The notes: generated by a model from the letters alone, not told the origin. Counted from the first letter of the stretch, positions 16,743-25,258 are shown. The stretch: DNA of 48,796 bases from CAZCAC01 sp964496575 (GCA_964496575.1 CAZCAC010000065.1:1-48796); one strand, 5' to 3'. Numbers and translations are program-made.

Positions 16743-16763
16743 ATATGTAGGGCTTCGACATAT
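16743..16763. promoter_or_regulatory. Putative PadR operator (ATATGT-N9-ACATAT)
   Basis: A perfect 6-bp inverted repeat, ATATGT (16743-16748) and ACATAT (16758-16763), is separated by 9 bases. This matches the PadR-family consensus ATGT-N8-10-ACAT and lies just upstream of the PadR gene in an otherwise GC-rich intergenic region, where AT-rich palindromes are rare. Confidence 0.7.
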
Positions 16764-16863
16764 ACCGGCAGAACTCGAGATCCGCAAGGGGGAGCCTCGC
16801 TTCCGGATCAGCAGGATTGCCGTAAGCCCGGACGCTGCAATTGGTTACCGAGCACGCCTCCGC

Positions 16864-18042
16864 TCAGCGGCTCAGCACCCACTCCTTCCAGGCCTCGTCG
16901 AACTGCGCCGGGGTCCACCCCCAGAGCTCCTTCATCAGCTTGCGCTGCAGTCCCATGAGGTCGTGCCCGCTGGGGAGGCCGTTCTCGTCGAGCTGCCCCA
17001 TCACGCCGCCGATGAAGGTGGCGAGCTTCTCGGGATGCTCGTCCTTCAGGAATCTCACCATCGAGCGGCAGACGATGTTGTCCTCCTGGCTGAGCTCGCT
17101 GAAGGTCTTGACGCGCATCAGCTGGGCGAGGTTCCGGTGCTTGCCGCGGCGCGCGATGCGCACGTCCTTGCCCTGCCAGTCCTGGTGGTCTCCGCGGTGG
17201 GGGCCGGTGCCCTCGTCCCCCTCCATGGTGGTCGAGAGTGGCTCGATCTCACGCTCCAGCGTGTGCGCCAGACCCTCGTCGAGCCAGATCGGCGGGTTGT
17301 AGGAGAAGTGCTTGTAGGCGCTGAGGAAGAGGTGCGAGAGCAGGTGGCAGGTGTGCGGGTAGAGCCACTCGTCCGAGCGCAGATCGCTGTCCTCGGCCGG
17401 GATCGAGGCGATCAGCCGCGAGGGGTTGCGCAGGTACCAGCGCACCGCATCGGTCACCTTCCCGCCCATCAGCGACTTGGTGAAGATCTGGTGCTGCTTG
17501 CGGCGCGAATGGAAGATCAGCTCGAACTTGCCCTTCACCCCGAGGTAGCGCCCATGGCCCATGAACGGCCCCTCGTCGGCGCGCTCCTCCGGGAAGTCCT
17601 CGTCGGTGACGCGGAGAATGGTCTGGAAGTAGTCGTAGAAGTCCTCGCAGCGCAGCGCCATGACGTGCAGCCGCAGCCAGGGATCGAGGCGCTTGATCTT
17701 CCTCGGCAGGTCGGGGAAGGCGACGCGCAGCCGCTCGAGGACCGGCTCGAGCGCGGCCATCTGCTTGCGGTTCAGCGACTCCGGGCCGAGGTTCGAGGCG
17801 ATCCGCAGGTGTTCGGTCTCGAGGACCACCCAGGGGTTGCCGGGGATCATGTCGGGCAACTCCTCGGTGTTCACCCGGCCGATCGGGAAGGGACCGTAGG
17901 AGACGATGCCGATCTTCGCGCCGTTCGCGACCATCTTCTCGGGAGTCTTGCCGCCCCAGTCGCATTCGAGCTGAGCAATCGCCGAGGCGCCGAGGACGAC
18001 GAACGCCGCCAGCGTGGCGTGAGTCCTTCGCAACGTTCCCAT
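16864..18042 (-). CDS. Secreted gluzincin-fold protein with degenerate HExxH
   Basis: This 392-residue protein has a signal peptide (TLAAFVVLGASAIAQ, cleavage near residue 24). The C-terminal half resembles peptidase-MA-like gluzincins: HTCHLLSHLF (230-239) followed by PPIWLDEGLAHTLE (250-263). In active members the first motif is HExxH and the Glu of WLDEG is the third zinc ligand. Here His233 and His237 remain, but the catalytic Glu is Leu (HLLSH), so zinc binding may persist without proteolysis. ATG 18042 is chosen for the signal peptide; ATG 18132, with GGGAG before it, would add 30 residues and sit 16 bases after the ABC ATPase stop, making it the fourth gene of that operon. Confidence 0.75.
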   Translation of the reverse strand: MGTLRRTHATLAAFVVLGASAIAQLECDWGGKTPEKMVANGAKIGIVSYGPFPIGRVNTEELPDMIPGNPWVVLETEHLRIASNLGPESLNRKQMAALEPVLERLRVAFPDLPRKIKRLDPWLRLHVMALRCEDFYDYFQTILRVTDEDFPEERADEGPFMGHGRYLGVKGKFELIFHSRRKQHQIFTKSLMGGKVTDAVRWYLRNPSRLIASIPAEDSDLRSDEWLYPHTCHLLSHLFLSAYKHFSYNPPIWLDEGLAHTLEREIEPLSTTMEGDEGTGPHRGDHQDWQGKDVRIARRGKHRNLAQLMRVKTFSELSQEDNIVCRSMVRFLKDEHPEKLATFIGGVMGQLDENGLPSGHDLMGLQRKLMKELWGWTPAQFDEAWKEWVLSR

Positions 18043-18148
18043 CGAGGATGACGATACCTGGACCGAGGATTCTCCACCAGGGGGGATCGACTTGGCACGC
18101 GGGATCCCGTCCTGACGCTCACCAGGCGCCATTCGTGGCTCCCAGCCC

Positions 18149-19117
18149 TCAGACCTCGTCGAGCCGCTCGCCCATCCGGAGCCGGTGGCGCAGCCGCATC
18201 ATCCGCTCGTCGAGGCGGCGCAGCTCGACGAGGTTCGCCCGTTCCTGCTCGCTCGGCTCGACCAGCGAAACCATGCCCCCGTGGCGGATCACCACCCGGC
18301 GATCGCCCATCAGGGCGAGGATCGGATCGTGCGTCGCCATAAGGACGATCTTGTCCTGGCGGACGAGGATCTCCAGCGCGCGCTGGCGGTCGATCCCGGC
18401 GTTCTCGATCTCGTCGATCAGGACCACTGGCGAGCGGGAGAGCACCGCCGTGTCGGCGATCATCAGCGCGCGCGACTGGCCGCCGGAGAGGCTGGTGATC
18501 GGCGTGTCGTCGGCGAAGGGCTCGCCGGCGAGGGCGTTGGCGTCCTCGATGATGTGCGCGATCTTCTCCTCGGGATCCGGGACCTGGCGACTCTCGGCGT
18601 GCAGCGCCAGGAAGTCGATCACCGAGAGGTCCATCACGAAGTTCATGTTCTGGCTGAGCTGCGCGACGAGCTTGTGCTCGCTGGAGGTGCGCCACTTGTC
18701 CTCCGGGGTCTTGCCGTTGATCAAGACCTCGCGAACGGTGGGGGTGTCGCGGCGCGCGACCCACTCGATGTCGGCCAGGAGCCGGCTCTTGCCCGAACCG
18801 GTCGGGCCGACGATGCAGATCACCTCGCCGACGCGAGCGACCAGCTCGCGCACGGGTTCGGGCTCGCCGTTCTTGTCGTTGCCGCCGAAGACGGTGATCT
18901 CGCGCACCGGCTCCTCGTCCTCGGAGAGGAACGACTCCATCTCGGCGAGAAAGCTGCCGAGCTCCTCCAGCAGGGCACCCTTCACCTGGCCGGCGAGCGG
19001 CAAATGGGTCTCGTCGCCCAGCTCGACGCCGCGCTCGGCGAGGAAGCTGGCGGCAAATGGCCAGCGGGTGAGGAACTCGCCCACGGTGATCGCCTGGAGC
19101 TCCTGGAGGCGACTCAT
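18149..19117 (-). CDS. ABC-type ATPase with DUF1858-like N-terminus (no permease nearby)
   Basis: This 322-residue protein contains a complete ABC nucleotide-binding domain: Walker A GPTGSGKS (104-111), Q-loop Gln157 (LSQNMNF), signature LSGGQ (210-214), Walker B VVLIDE (231-236) and switch His263 (ATHDP). The D-loop is NAGID, unlike the SALD of transporters. Residues ~8-45 (ITVGEFLTRWPFAASFLAERG) look like a DUF1858-type helical module also present at the start of the binding-protein-like gene of the same operon. Its ATG overlaps the GTPase stop by one base (TGATG). With no permease gene in the cluster, a cytosolic, non-transport role is plausible. An ATPase serving a permease encoded elsewhere is the alternative. 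Confidence 0.88.
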   Translation of the reverse strand: MSRLQELQAITVGEFLTRWPFAASFLAERGVELGDETHLPLAGQVKGALLEELGSFLAEMESFLSEDEEPVREITVFGGNDKNGEPEPVRELVARVGEVICIVGPTGSGKSRLLADIEWVARRDTPTVREVLINGKTPEDKWRTSSEHKLVAQLSQNMNFVMDLSVIDFLALHAESRQVPDPEEKIAHIIEDANALAGEPFADDTPITSLSGGQSRALMIADTAVLSRSPVVLIDEIENAGIDRQRALEILVRQDKIVLMATHDPILALMGDRRVVIRHGGMVSLVEPSEQERANLVELRRLDERMMRLRHRLRMGERLDEV

Positions 19118-19857
19118 CACTCTTCTCCCTCGGCGTCGGTCAACGGGCTCGCCTGCTGCCGGTCGCACTGGCTCTCCAGGTCGATCTTGCGCACGTTGCC
19201 CATCTGGTAGTCGCTGCCGATGCGCGTCTCGCCCAGGCAGTAGCTGCACAGCGCCGCGGGCATCGAGAAGCGCAGCCGCTTGCCCTCGACCGTCTCCACC
19301 GCTTCGCGGCCGCCCCACAGTGTCGAGAACTCGAAGCTGCCCTGCCCGGTGATGCCGTTGACGTGCATGATCCGCGCGCTGGGATTGACGCGATGGACGC
19401 GCGAGGCGAACACCTCGCGCTCGGCCTGGCTGACGATGTCGCCCTTGGTGATGATGACGATGTCCGCGCTCTTCAGCATCGGCCCGATCTTCTTCGGTGT
19501 GCCGATGCCGGAGAGGTTGTCGATGACGCAGACCGCGAGCACGTCCTTGATATAGGGGGAGCAGCGGTTGCAGAGACCCGCGCTCTCGCTGACCAGCACG
19601 TCGAAGTTCTCGGCGCGGCCCCACTGCACGCACTCCTCCACGTTGCTGACGAAGTAGTGATCGGGGCAGAGAGCGCCGGAGAGGCCCTTGCGCACGGGAA
19701 TCCCCGCGTTGCGGTAGATATCGTCGTCGTCGGTGGAGAGGCAGTCGAACTTGACCACGCCGACGCGGTTGCCCGAGCTGCGCAGGTGCTCGAGCGTCTT
19801 GAGGATGACCGAGGTCTTGCCCGAGGAGGGCGGGCCGCTGACGGCGACGAATTGCAT
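19117..19857 (-). CDS. CobW/HypB/UreG-family GTPase with CxxC motifs
   Basis: This 246-residue G3E-like GTPase may act in metal or cofactor insertion. The P-loop is GPPSSGKT (8-15), ESAGLC (91-96) corresponds to the switch region, and TKGD (137-140) gives guanine specificity. A CxxC at Cys96-Cys99 sits at the usual metal-binding site of CobW-type proteins, and a second pair (Cys204-Cys207, CSYCLGETRIG) is near the C-terminus. I recall close relatives annotated as cobalamin biosynthesis protein P47K with no defined function. It starts three bases after the binding-protein-like gene and shares one base with the ABC gene, indicating obligate co-expression. The metal, if any, is unknown. Confidence 0.88.
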   Translation of the reverse strand: MQFVAVSGPPSSGKTSVILKTLEHLRSSGNRVGVVKFDCLSTDDDDIYRNAGIPVRKGLSGALCPDHYFVSNVEECVQWGRAENFDVLVSESAGLCNRCSPYIKDVLAVCVIDNLSGIGTPKKIGPMLKSADIVIITKGDIVSQAEREVFASRVHRVNPSARIMHVNGITGQGSFEFSTLWGGREAVETVEGKRLRFSMPAALCSYCLGETRIGSDYQMGNVRKIDLESQCDRQQASPLTDAEGEE

Positions 19858-19860
19858 CTC

Positions 19861-21108
19861 TTACACCTCCGCGATCTCGCGGAAGATCCTGAGGACTCTG
19901 GGAATCAGCTCGCCGAGGTCGTTCTCCCGGATGAAGTCCCAGCCGAGCCACATCCAGCCGGCGCCCTCGGGCAGGGGATTCTGCACTTCGGGGTGCAGCG
20001 AGGGGAAGAGGCCACGGTGCGCCAGCACCTCTCCCGCCTCGCGCGAGAGGAAGAAGTCGCCGAGCTCCCGCGTTCCCGCGGGCGCCTGGGCCTGTTCGAG
20101 CATGAAGATCGGGCTGATGATCGCGCCGTCCTCGGGCCAGACGATCTCGACGTTGGGATTCATCGCCGCCATCTTGCTGAAGAAGTAGGGGATCACCGAC
20201 ACGGCGGGCTGCGAGGCTTGGCGGCCCGCGAAGCGACCGGCGACCTGGCTGGGGTGCATCGCCTGCACCAGGTTGCGCGCGACACCGCGCACGCCTTCCT
20301 CACCGTAGTGCTTGTAGAGCGTCAGCAGGATCCCGTTGAAGAGATCGAAGTCGCCGACCGGCATCGCCACCCGCTTCTCGAAGCGCGGATCGAGCAGCTC
20401 CTTCCAGGTCCGCGGCGGCTCTTCGCCCTCGGCGAGCTGCCGCTTGTCGACCAGGAAGATCGCCGGCACCACGCCGATCATCGAGAAGTGTCCGTCGGGG
20501 TCCTTCAGCTCGAGGTCACCGAACGCGGGGTTGGTCTCCTTCCACGAGCGGTCGGTGAAGACGCCCTGATCCTTGAAGCGCGCCATGTTCCTGTGATCGA
20601 AGAACGCCTCGAAGCCCGCCGAGAGGAAGAGGTGCGGCAGGTCCTCGCGCGTCTCGATCTGCGCCATCTCCTTCTCGATCGCGTCCATGCCGACACTGGC
20701 GGCGGCGAGGCGGTAGCCGACCTTCAGACCGTGCCTCTCCTCGACCGCGGCGCGCGCCGGTTCGAAGAGCTCGATCAGGGGAATGCGCACCGGGCAGGGC
20801 AGGAGCCCCGCGACGCGCAGGTCGCCTTCGCGCGGGAAGAGCAGGTCGTCCTCGGGCGCCTTCAGCGTCACGTCGGCGCTCGAGCGATGCCCGTCGACCG
20901 CTGTGACCAGGAGCTCGCGGAAGGCGGTGAAGTCCTTCCCTTTCATCTGCATCGCCTGCGCGAGCGTCACCATCTTGCCGTGGCTGGTGCGCTTGCTCTC
21001 GTCGCCGACGTGCGTGAAGCCGTTCTCGACGAAGACGGGGATCGTCTCGGGGTAGGCCTCGGTGACGTCGAACAGGGTCATCTCGGCGGTGATGGTGATC
21101 TCGGACAT
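19861..21108 (-). CDS. Solute-binding-protein-like protein lacking a signal peptide
   Basis: This 415-residue protein has an N-terminal DUF1858-like module (~3-58; ITITAEMTLFDVTEAYPETI) followed by a type-2 periplasmic-binding-protein fold of the iron/thiamine/putrescine class (~85-410; DLPHLFLSAGF, WKELLDPRFEKRVAMPVG, VSVIPYFFSKM, WPEDGAIISPIFML, GDFFLSREAGEVLA). There is no signal peptide, lipobox or Tat motif, so it is predicted to be cytoplasmic, which is very unusual for this fold. ATG 21108 begins the DUF1858-like module directly; the 91 codons upstream are Arg/Pro-rich shadow. It is the first gene of the operon with the GTPase and the ABC ATPase. Confidence 0.85.
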   Translation of the reverse strand: MSEITITAEMTLFDVTEAYPETIPVFVENGFTHVGDESKRTSHGKMVTLAQAMQMKGKDFTAFRELLVTAVDGHRSSADVTLKAPEDDLLFPREGDLRVAGLLPCPVRIPLIELFEPARAAVEERHGLKVGYRLAAASVGMDAIEKEMAQIETREDLPHLFLSAGFEAFFDHRNMARFKDQGVFTDRSWKETNPAFGDLELKDPDGHFSMIGVVPAIFLVDKRQLAEGEEPPRTWKELLDPRFEKRVAMPVGDFDLFNGILLTLYKHYGEEGVRGVARNLVQAMHPSQVAGRFAGRQASQPAVSVIPYFFSKMAAMNPNVEIVWPEDGAIISPIFMLEQAQAPAGTRELGDFFLSREAGEVLAHRGLFPSLHPEVQNPLPEGAGWMWLGWDFIRENDLGELIPRVLRIFREIAEV

Positions 21109-21405
21109 CGAAAGCTGCCTCGCGGGTCGGTGGAAGAATGGTCGCCGGGGAGGTCGACACCGGATCAACCGTACCTGAAGCCGAGACAGCGGCCCTTGAC
21201 GGTCGTCAACCGGGTCGCTTTCGGAGAGGTACGTCCGCTGACGGGGCGGTGCGCCGGGCCGGGCCCCGCTCTCTCTCGGGCGAAGAAAAACCCGGCTCGG
21301 GTGGCGGGATCTCGCGCGCCAATACGGCCGGAGGAGGTGACGAGAGGCGTCGAGCGCGACGCCCGCGGTCGCCCGTTCCACCCATCACTCCGAGGAGAAG
21401 CCGCC

Positions 21406-23115
21406 ATGTGCACGCATCGAGCCCTCTTGTTCCGCCTGTTCCCCTTTCTCCTGTGCACCGGCCCCGCCGCGGCTCAGGAGCTGATCTACGAGCTCGGCGT
21501 CGTCTGGGCCTCGAGTGGCGACGACTTCGGCCGCGCCGTTTCCGAAGCCGGGCACTTCGACACCGATGCCTGGCCGGACCTGCTCGTCGGGGTGCCCGGG
21601 GGCGATTGGGGGGGGGCCGAGTCGGGGGAGGTACACGTCATCTCGGGGAAGTTCGGGGTCCACACGTGGCTGCTCGAGGGAGAGGCCCCAGGTGACCGTT
21701 TCGGCTGGTCGGTCGACAACATCGGGGATATCGACGGCGACGGCCGCAGCGAGGTGATCGCCAGCGCGCCGCTCCACGACTTCCCGGGAGGCGAGATCAA
21801 CGGCGGGAAGGTGTACGTGATCCGGGGCACCGGACAGGTCATGGCGACCTTCATGGTCAACCAGGCGAACGCGCAGCTCGGCAGCGTCGTGCGGGGCCTC
21901 GGCGACATCGACGGCGACGGCATCGGCGACTTCGCCTTCGGGAGTCCCTACCGCGACCACCTGGGCCAGACCGACGTAGGCTCGGTCAGCGTCTACTCGG
22001 GCGCGGGCATCACGCACCTCTTCACCCGGTACGGGAGCGAGCCCGGCGAGAAGCTCGGTTCTTCGGTCGACGTCCTGCGCACCGGTTCTCAGGCTACCAG
22101 CCGGATCATCGTCGGCTCACCGGGCTTCGACGGCGCCGGCGTCGATCGAGGCCTCGTTCAGCTGTTCGATGGATACGGCAACGTGGCGCAGATGCTCGCG
22201 GGCTACACGAACGCCTCGGGCTTCGGGCTCTCGGTCGCCGGGGTCGGAGACGTGAATGGAGACGGTTGGCGCGACTACGCGGTCGCAGCTCCCGACGCGG
22301 ACGTCCTCTTCGTCGGCTCCGGCGCCGGCGCTGTATTCGTCTACTCGGGAACCTCGACGCAGCAGCTCTACAGCCTCACCGGGCCGCACGCCTACGCCTG
22401 GCTCGGCCAGTCTCTCGCCGGTGCGGGGGACGTGAACTCCGACGGATACGACGACTTCCTGATCGGCTCTCCGAACCTCGATGTGGGCGGCATCACCGAC
22501 GCCGGTGAGGCGCGGCTCGTCTCCGGGATCGATGGTTCCACGCTGGCCAGCTACACGGGGGGGTCCGGCGACCACATGGGACGTTCGGTGAGCTCGGCCG
22601 GGGACCTGAACCTCGACGGCGTACCCGACCTGATCATCGGCGCCAACGACGCGCCGTACGGCGAGGGCCGGGCGTACGTGTACATGGGTGGGGTCGAGCC
22701 GCCCACCATCTACTGCACCGCCAAGGTCAACAGTCAGGGCTGCACCCCGAAGATCTCGTACCAGGGCGTGCCCAGCACCACGATCTCCCAGGGCTTCGAG
22801 GTCTCCGCGCGGGACGTGATCAACAACCAGGCGGGCATCCTGCTCTGGGGTCGTGAGGCGAACAACGCGCCGTTCTTCGGCGGCACGCTGTGCGTCAAGC
22901 CGCCGATCGTCCGCTCGCACGTCATGTACTCGCACGGCAACGCCGGAGGCCCCGATTGCTCCGGCGAGTACCACTTCCAGTTCGCACCCTGGTACATGAC
23001 GGGCCAGGGAATCGCGCCCGGCGATCGCATCCACGTGCAGTTCTGGTGCCGCGATCCCGCCGCGTCACATGGAGTCGGACTCACGGACGCACTGTCGTTC
23101 GAGGCCATCCCTTGA
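21406..23115 (+). CDS. Secreted seven-bladed FG-GAP (integrin-like) protein
   Basis: This 569-residue protein has a signal peptide (LFRLFPFLLCTGPAAAQ, cleavage near 24) and a strong ribosome site GAGGAG seven bases from ATG 21406. Seven FG-GAP units can be counted by their core motif: GHFDTDAWPDLL (degenerate), GDIDGDGRSEVI, GDIDGDGIGDFA, a unit lacking the acidic loop (RIIVGSP), GDVNGDGWRDYA, GDVNSDGYDDFL and GDLNLDGVPDLI. This is the number needed for a closed beta-propeller with Ca2+ in most blades. The last ~135 residues form a Cys-rich module starting YCTAKVNSQGC, related to the N-terminal module of the protein at 25.4-26.8 kb. Probably extracellular or surface-attached; ligand unknown. 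Confidence 0.87.
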   Translation: MCTHRALLFRLFPFLLCTGPAAAQELIYELGVVWASSGDDFGRAVSEAGHFDTDAWPDLLVGVPGGDWGGAESGEVHVISGKFGVHTWLLEGEAPGDRFGWSVDNIGDIDGDGRSEVIASAPLHDFPGGEINGGKVYVIRGTGQVMATFMVNQANAQLGSVVRGLGDIDGDGIGDFAFGSPYRDHLGQTDVGSVSVYSGAGITHLFTRYGSEPGEKLGSSVDVLRTGSQATSRIIVGSPGFDGAGVDRGLVQLFDGYGNVAQMLAGYTNASGFGLSVAGVGDVNGDGWRDYAVAAPDADVLFVGSGAGAVFVYSGTSTQQLYSLTGPHAYAWLGQSLAGAGDVNSDGYDDFLIGSPNLDVGGITDAGEARLVSGIDGSTLASYTGGSGDHMGRSVSSAGDLNLDGVPDLIIGANDAPYGEGRAYVYMGGVEPPTIYCTAKVNSQGCTPKISYQGVPSTTISQGFEVSARDVINNQAGILLWGREANNAPFFGGTLCVKPPIVRSHVMYSHGNAGGPDCSGEYHFQFAPWYMTGQGIAPGDRIHVQFWCRDPAASHGVGLTDALSFEAIP

Positions 23116-23186
23116 GATGCCGAACCTCTCTACGACCCCGACGTCGAGCCTCGCAATGATCCGGCTCGGGATGTCTTCCGGCTCGG

Positions 23187-23447
23187 TCATGGTGCCAGGA
23201 GGGGCGCGTCGGGCCAGGCCTTTCGGAAGAGGTCGTCTCCGTGGATCAGGCGGAACAGGGCCCAACGCACCTCTGCTTCGGAGTATTCCGGGTGGCGGTC
23301 GCGGATCCCCGCGGCACTGGTGAGGCGCACCGCCTCGGACATCCGCAGTGCGAGCTCGAGGCGGCCCTCCGGACCCAGCCGGCGGTACACCTCGAGCTGG
23401 GCGGCGTGAGCCTCGGGACTGGTGTCCATCGAGCGCATGCCGGCCAT
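23187..23447 (-). CDS. Small conserved protein downstream of the Nramp-like transporter
   Basis: This 86-residue soluble protein starts 10 bases after the transporter stop. Its sequence pattern (AHAAQLEVYRRLGPEGRLELALRMSE, GIRDRHPEYSEAEVRWALFRLIHGDDLFRKAW) matches a widespread family of small helical proteins of unknown function that I recognise but cannot name. The start could also be Met at residue 4 or 7. It has no Cys or other metal motif. Confidence 0.75.
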   Translation of the reverse strand: MAGMRSMDTSPEAHAAQLEVYRRLGPEGRLELALRMSEAVRLTSAAGIRDRHPEYSEAEVRWALFRLIHGDDLFRKAWPDAPLLAP

Positions 23448-23457
23448 GGTACCGGGT

Positions 23458-25185
23458 TCAGGATCTCGACGCCCTCGCCCTCCGCGCGAAGTGAACGATC
23501 ACGGCCAGGAGGATGAAGGCCCCGACCAGCCCCATTCCGTACCAGTGCACCTTCGACCAGACGGCGTACATGCTGCCGAAACCGGTCCAGAGGATGGCGA
23601 TCGCCATCAGGACGTTCCAGGCGACGCGCTTGCCGCCCTTCGGCATCGCGTCGCCGAGCAGCTTGCGCTGGTTGATCAGCAAGAGGAAGGTGCAGTAGGC
23701 GATCGGGATCAGCGTCATGCCGAAGACCGAGGTGGGCACCGCCAGCCAGAACTGTGCCTTGCCTCCCGTCCAGATGAACGGTGCGAGGGCGCCGATCGCC
23801 GGCATCAACGAGCCGATGCGGTGTGGCCAGCCCCTCGACGCGTAGCCCAGGATCTCGCAGACCACGAAACCGTTGATCAGCATCAGGATGATGATGCTCG
23901 AGATCGCCATCCCCACCACACCGATCCCGAAGAGGTACTGGGCGAAGATGTTCCCGGTCAGCGGCGAGAGGGACTGAGCCAGGTCGAAGGCGTCGCGCTT
24001 GACCAGCATGGCGGCCATGCGGCGGTCCGCTTCGGGCAGGGCGTCGATCTGCTCCTTCTTCTCGGCCGCGCTGAGGAGGCTCACCTGGTCCGCGCCGATC
24101 TCCTGCCCCACGCGCGCGAGCGCGATCTTCTCGTACTTCGCGACGATCGCCGGCGACGGCTCGATCACCACTCCCGCCTCGTTCCGCTCGCCGAGCAGGC
24201 CGGGAGAAGGCGTCGCGTGGAAGCGGGACGCGGAGGCGATGACGACGCAGCTCGTGGCCAGGATGAAGGGGACGAAGAGCCCCGTGCTGAGGTCGAAGAT
24301 CGCGAGCCCGCGGAAGTCCTTGTCCCAACCCCGCTTCAACATCGAGTAGGGCAGCAGGAAGGTCATGTTGATCCCCACCGCCGTCGCGGTCACGGTGATC
24401 ATCACGTCCCGCTGCTGGCCAACGATCATGCTCGTCCAGAACTCCTGGAAGGCGGGCGCCACCGATGCGATCACCGGCTGGAAGGCCTCCGCCGGCTGCG
24501 ACAGCATCCGAAGATCGGGGATGAAGCCCCGGAGGATGCGGCCCCACTCGAGGCCGTCGCCGGTGATGCTCATCTTGATCACGACGCCGAAGAAGCAGAC
24601 GACGATGACTCCCACCATCGCTTTCAGCAGGTACTCGAAGATGCGGATACCTTTCTTGCCGCTGTCGTAGAACCAGACCACCACGATGCAGATGGTGAGG
24701 ATGCCGCCGCACGCCACCAGCTTGCCGGCGGTGTCCGACATCGCCCCGGAGCCCAGGAGGTCGGGTACGAGGTTCTGGCGCAGCGCCGCCGCCCCGAGGC
24801 TGAACTGCGGAAGGGCCCAGACCAGATTCGCCATCAGCGTGGCGATCGCCCAGCCCCAGCCCAGCACCGGATTGACATGACGGTTGATCGCCTGGAACGG
24901 CCGCTCACCGGTGGAGAGGGTGACGTAACCGATCGCGCTCAGCATGATCACCCCGAGGATCATCGCCACGGGCTGCGCCCAGAGGAGTGCCGTCCCCCCC
25001 AGCACCCCCAGGTACAGGCTTCCCGCCAGGGATCCGCCACCCAGGGTGATGGCGCTCTGGAGCCAGCCGGGACCCGAGAGGCGCGTGTAAGCGCCCAGCA
25101 CGGCGAGCCTTCCTTTCGGGCGTGCCTCGACGATCAGCTTCCGCTCGGCTTCGACGTTGGTGGTGGGATCGGATTCGTCCGCCAT
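23458..25185 (-). CDS. Divergent Nramp-family transporter
   Basis: This 575-residue protein has about 11 hydrophobic segments in the LeuT-like arrangement of Nramp proteins. Helix 1 is recognisable (GPGWLQSAITLGGGSLAGSLY), but the canonical metal-binding DPGN is replaced by a GGGS-like sequence. The helix 6 region reads GINMTFLLPYSML where classical Nramps have MPH. A soluble loop of ~80 residues rich in Glu, Asp and Lys (~325-400) interrupts the membrane domain. Loss of both metal-contact motifs suggests a substrate other than Mn2+/Fe2+, possibly Mg2+ or a non-metal. Start ATG 25185 gives a short charged cytosolic N-terminus. Co-transcribed with the 86-residue gene downstream. Confidence 0.82.
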   Translation of the reverse strand: MADESDPTTNVEAERKLIVEARPKGRLAVLGAYTRLSGPGWLQSAITLGGGSLAGSLYLGVLGGTALLWAQPVAMILGVIMLSAIGYVTLSTGERPFQAINRHVNPVLGWGWAIATLMANLVWALPQFSLGAAALRQNLVPDLLGSGAMSDTAGKLVACGGILTICIVVVWFYDSGKKGIRIFEYLLKAMVGVIVVCFFGVVIKMSITGDGLEWGRILRGFIPDLRMLSQPAEAFQPVIASVAPAFQEFWTSMIVGQQRDVMITVTATAVGINMTFLLPYSMLKRGWDKDFRGLAIFDLSTGLFVPFILATSCVVIASASRFHATPSPGLLGERNEAGVVIEPSPAIVAKYEKIALARVGQEIGADQVSLLSAAEKKEQIDALPEADRRMAAMLVKRDAFDLAQSLSPLTGNIFAQYLFGIGVVGMAISSIIILMLINGFVVCEILGYASRGWPHRIGSLMPAIGALAPFIWTGGKAQFWLAVPTSVFGMTLIPIAYCTFLLLINQRKLLGDAMPKGGKRVAWNVLMAIAILWTGFGSMYAVWSKVHWYGMGLVGAFILLAVIVHFARRARASRS

Positions 25186-25258
25186 GCTTCACTCTCGGGA
25201 TCCAGGGAGACTCGTACGGGCTGGGACACTCTACCGCGCGCCGCCCCTCGCCCGCGAG

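Noticed and set aside
19363..21405. Long plus-strand open frame (about 680 codons) leading into the FG-GAP protein
   Set aside because: It is antisense to the GTPase and SBP-like genes, has His/Asp/Val/Leu-rich shadow composition, and the signal peptide with a good ribosome site begins at 21406.
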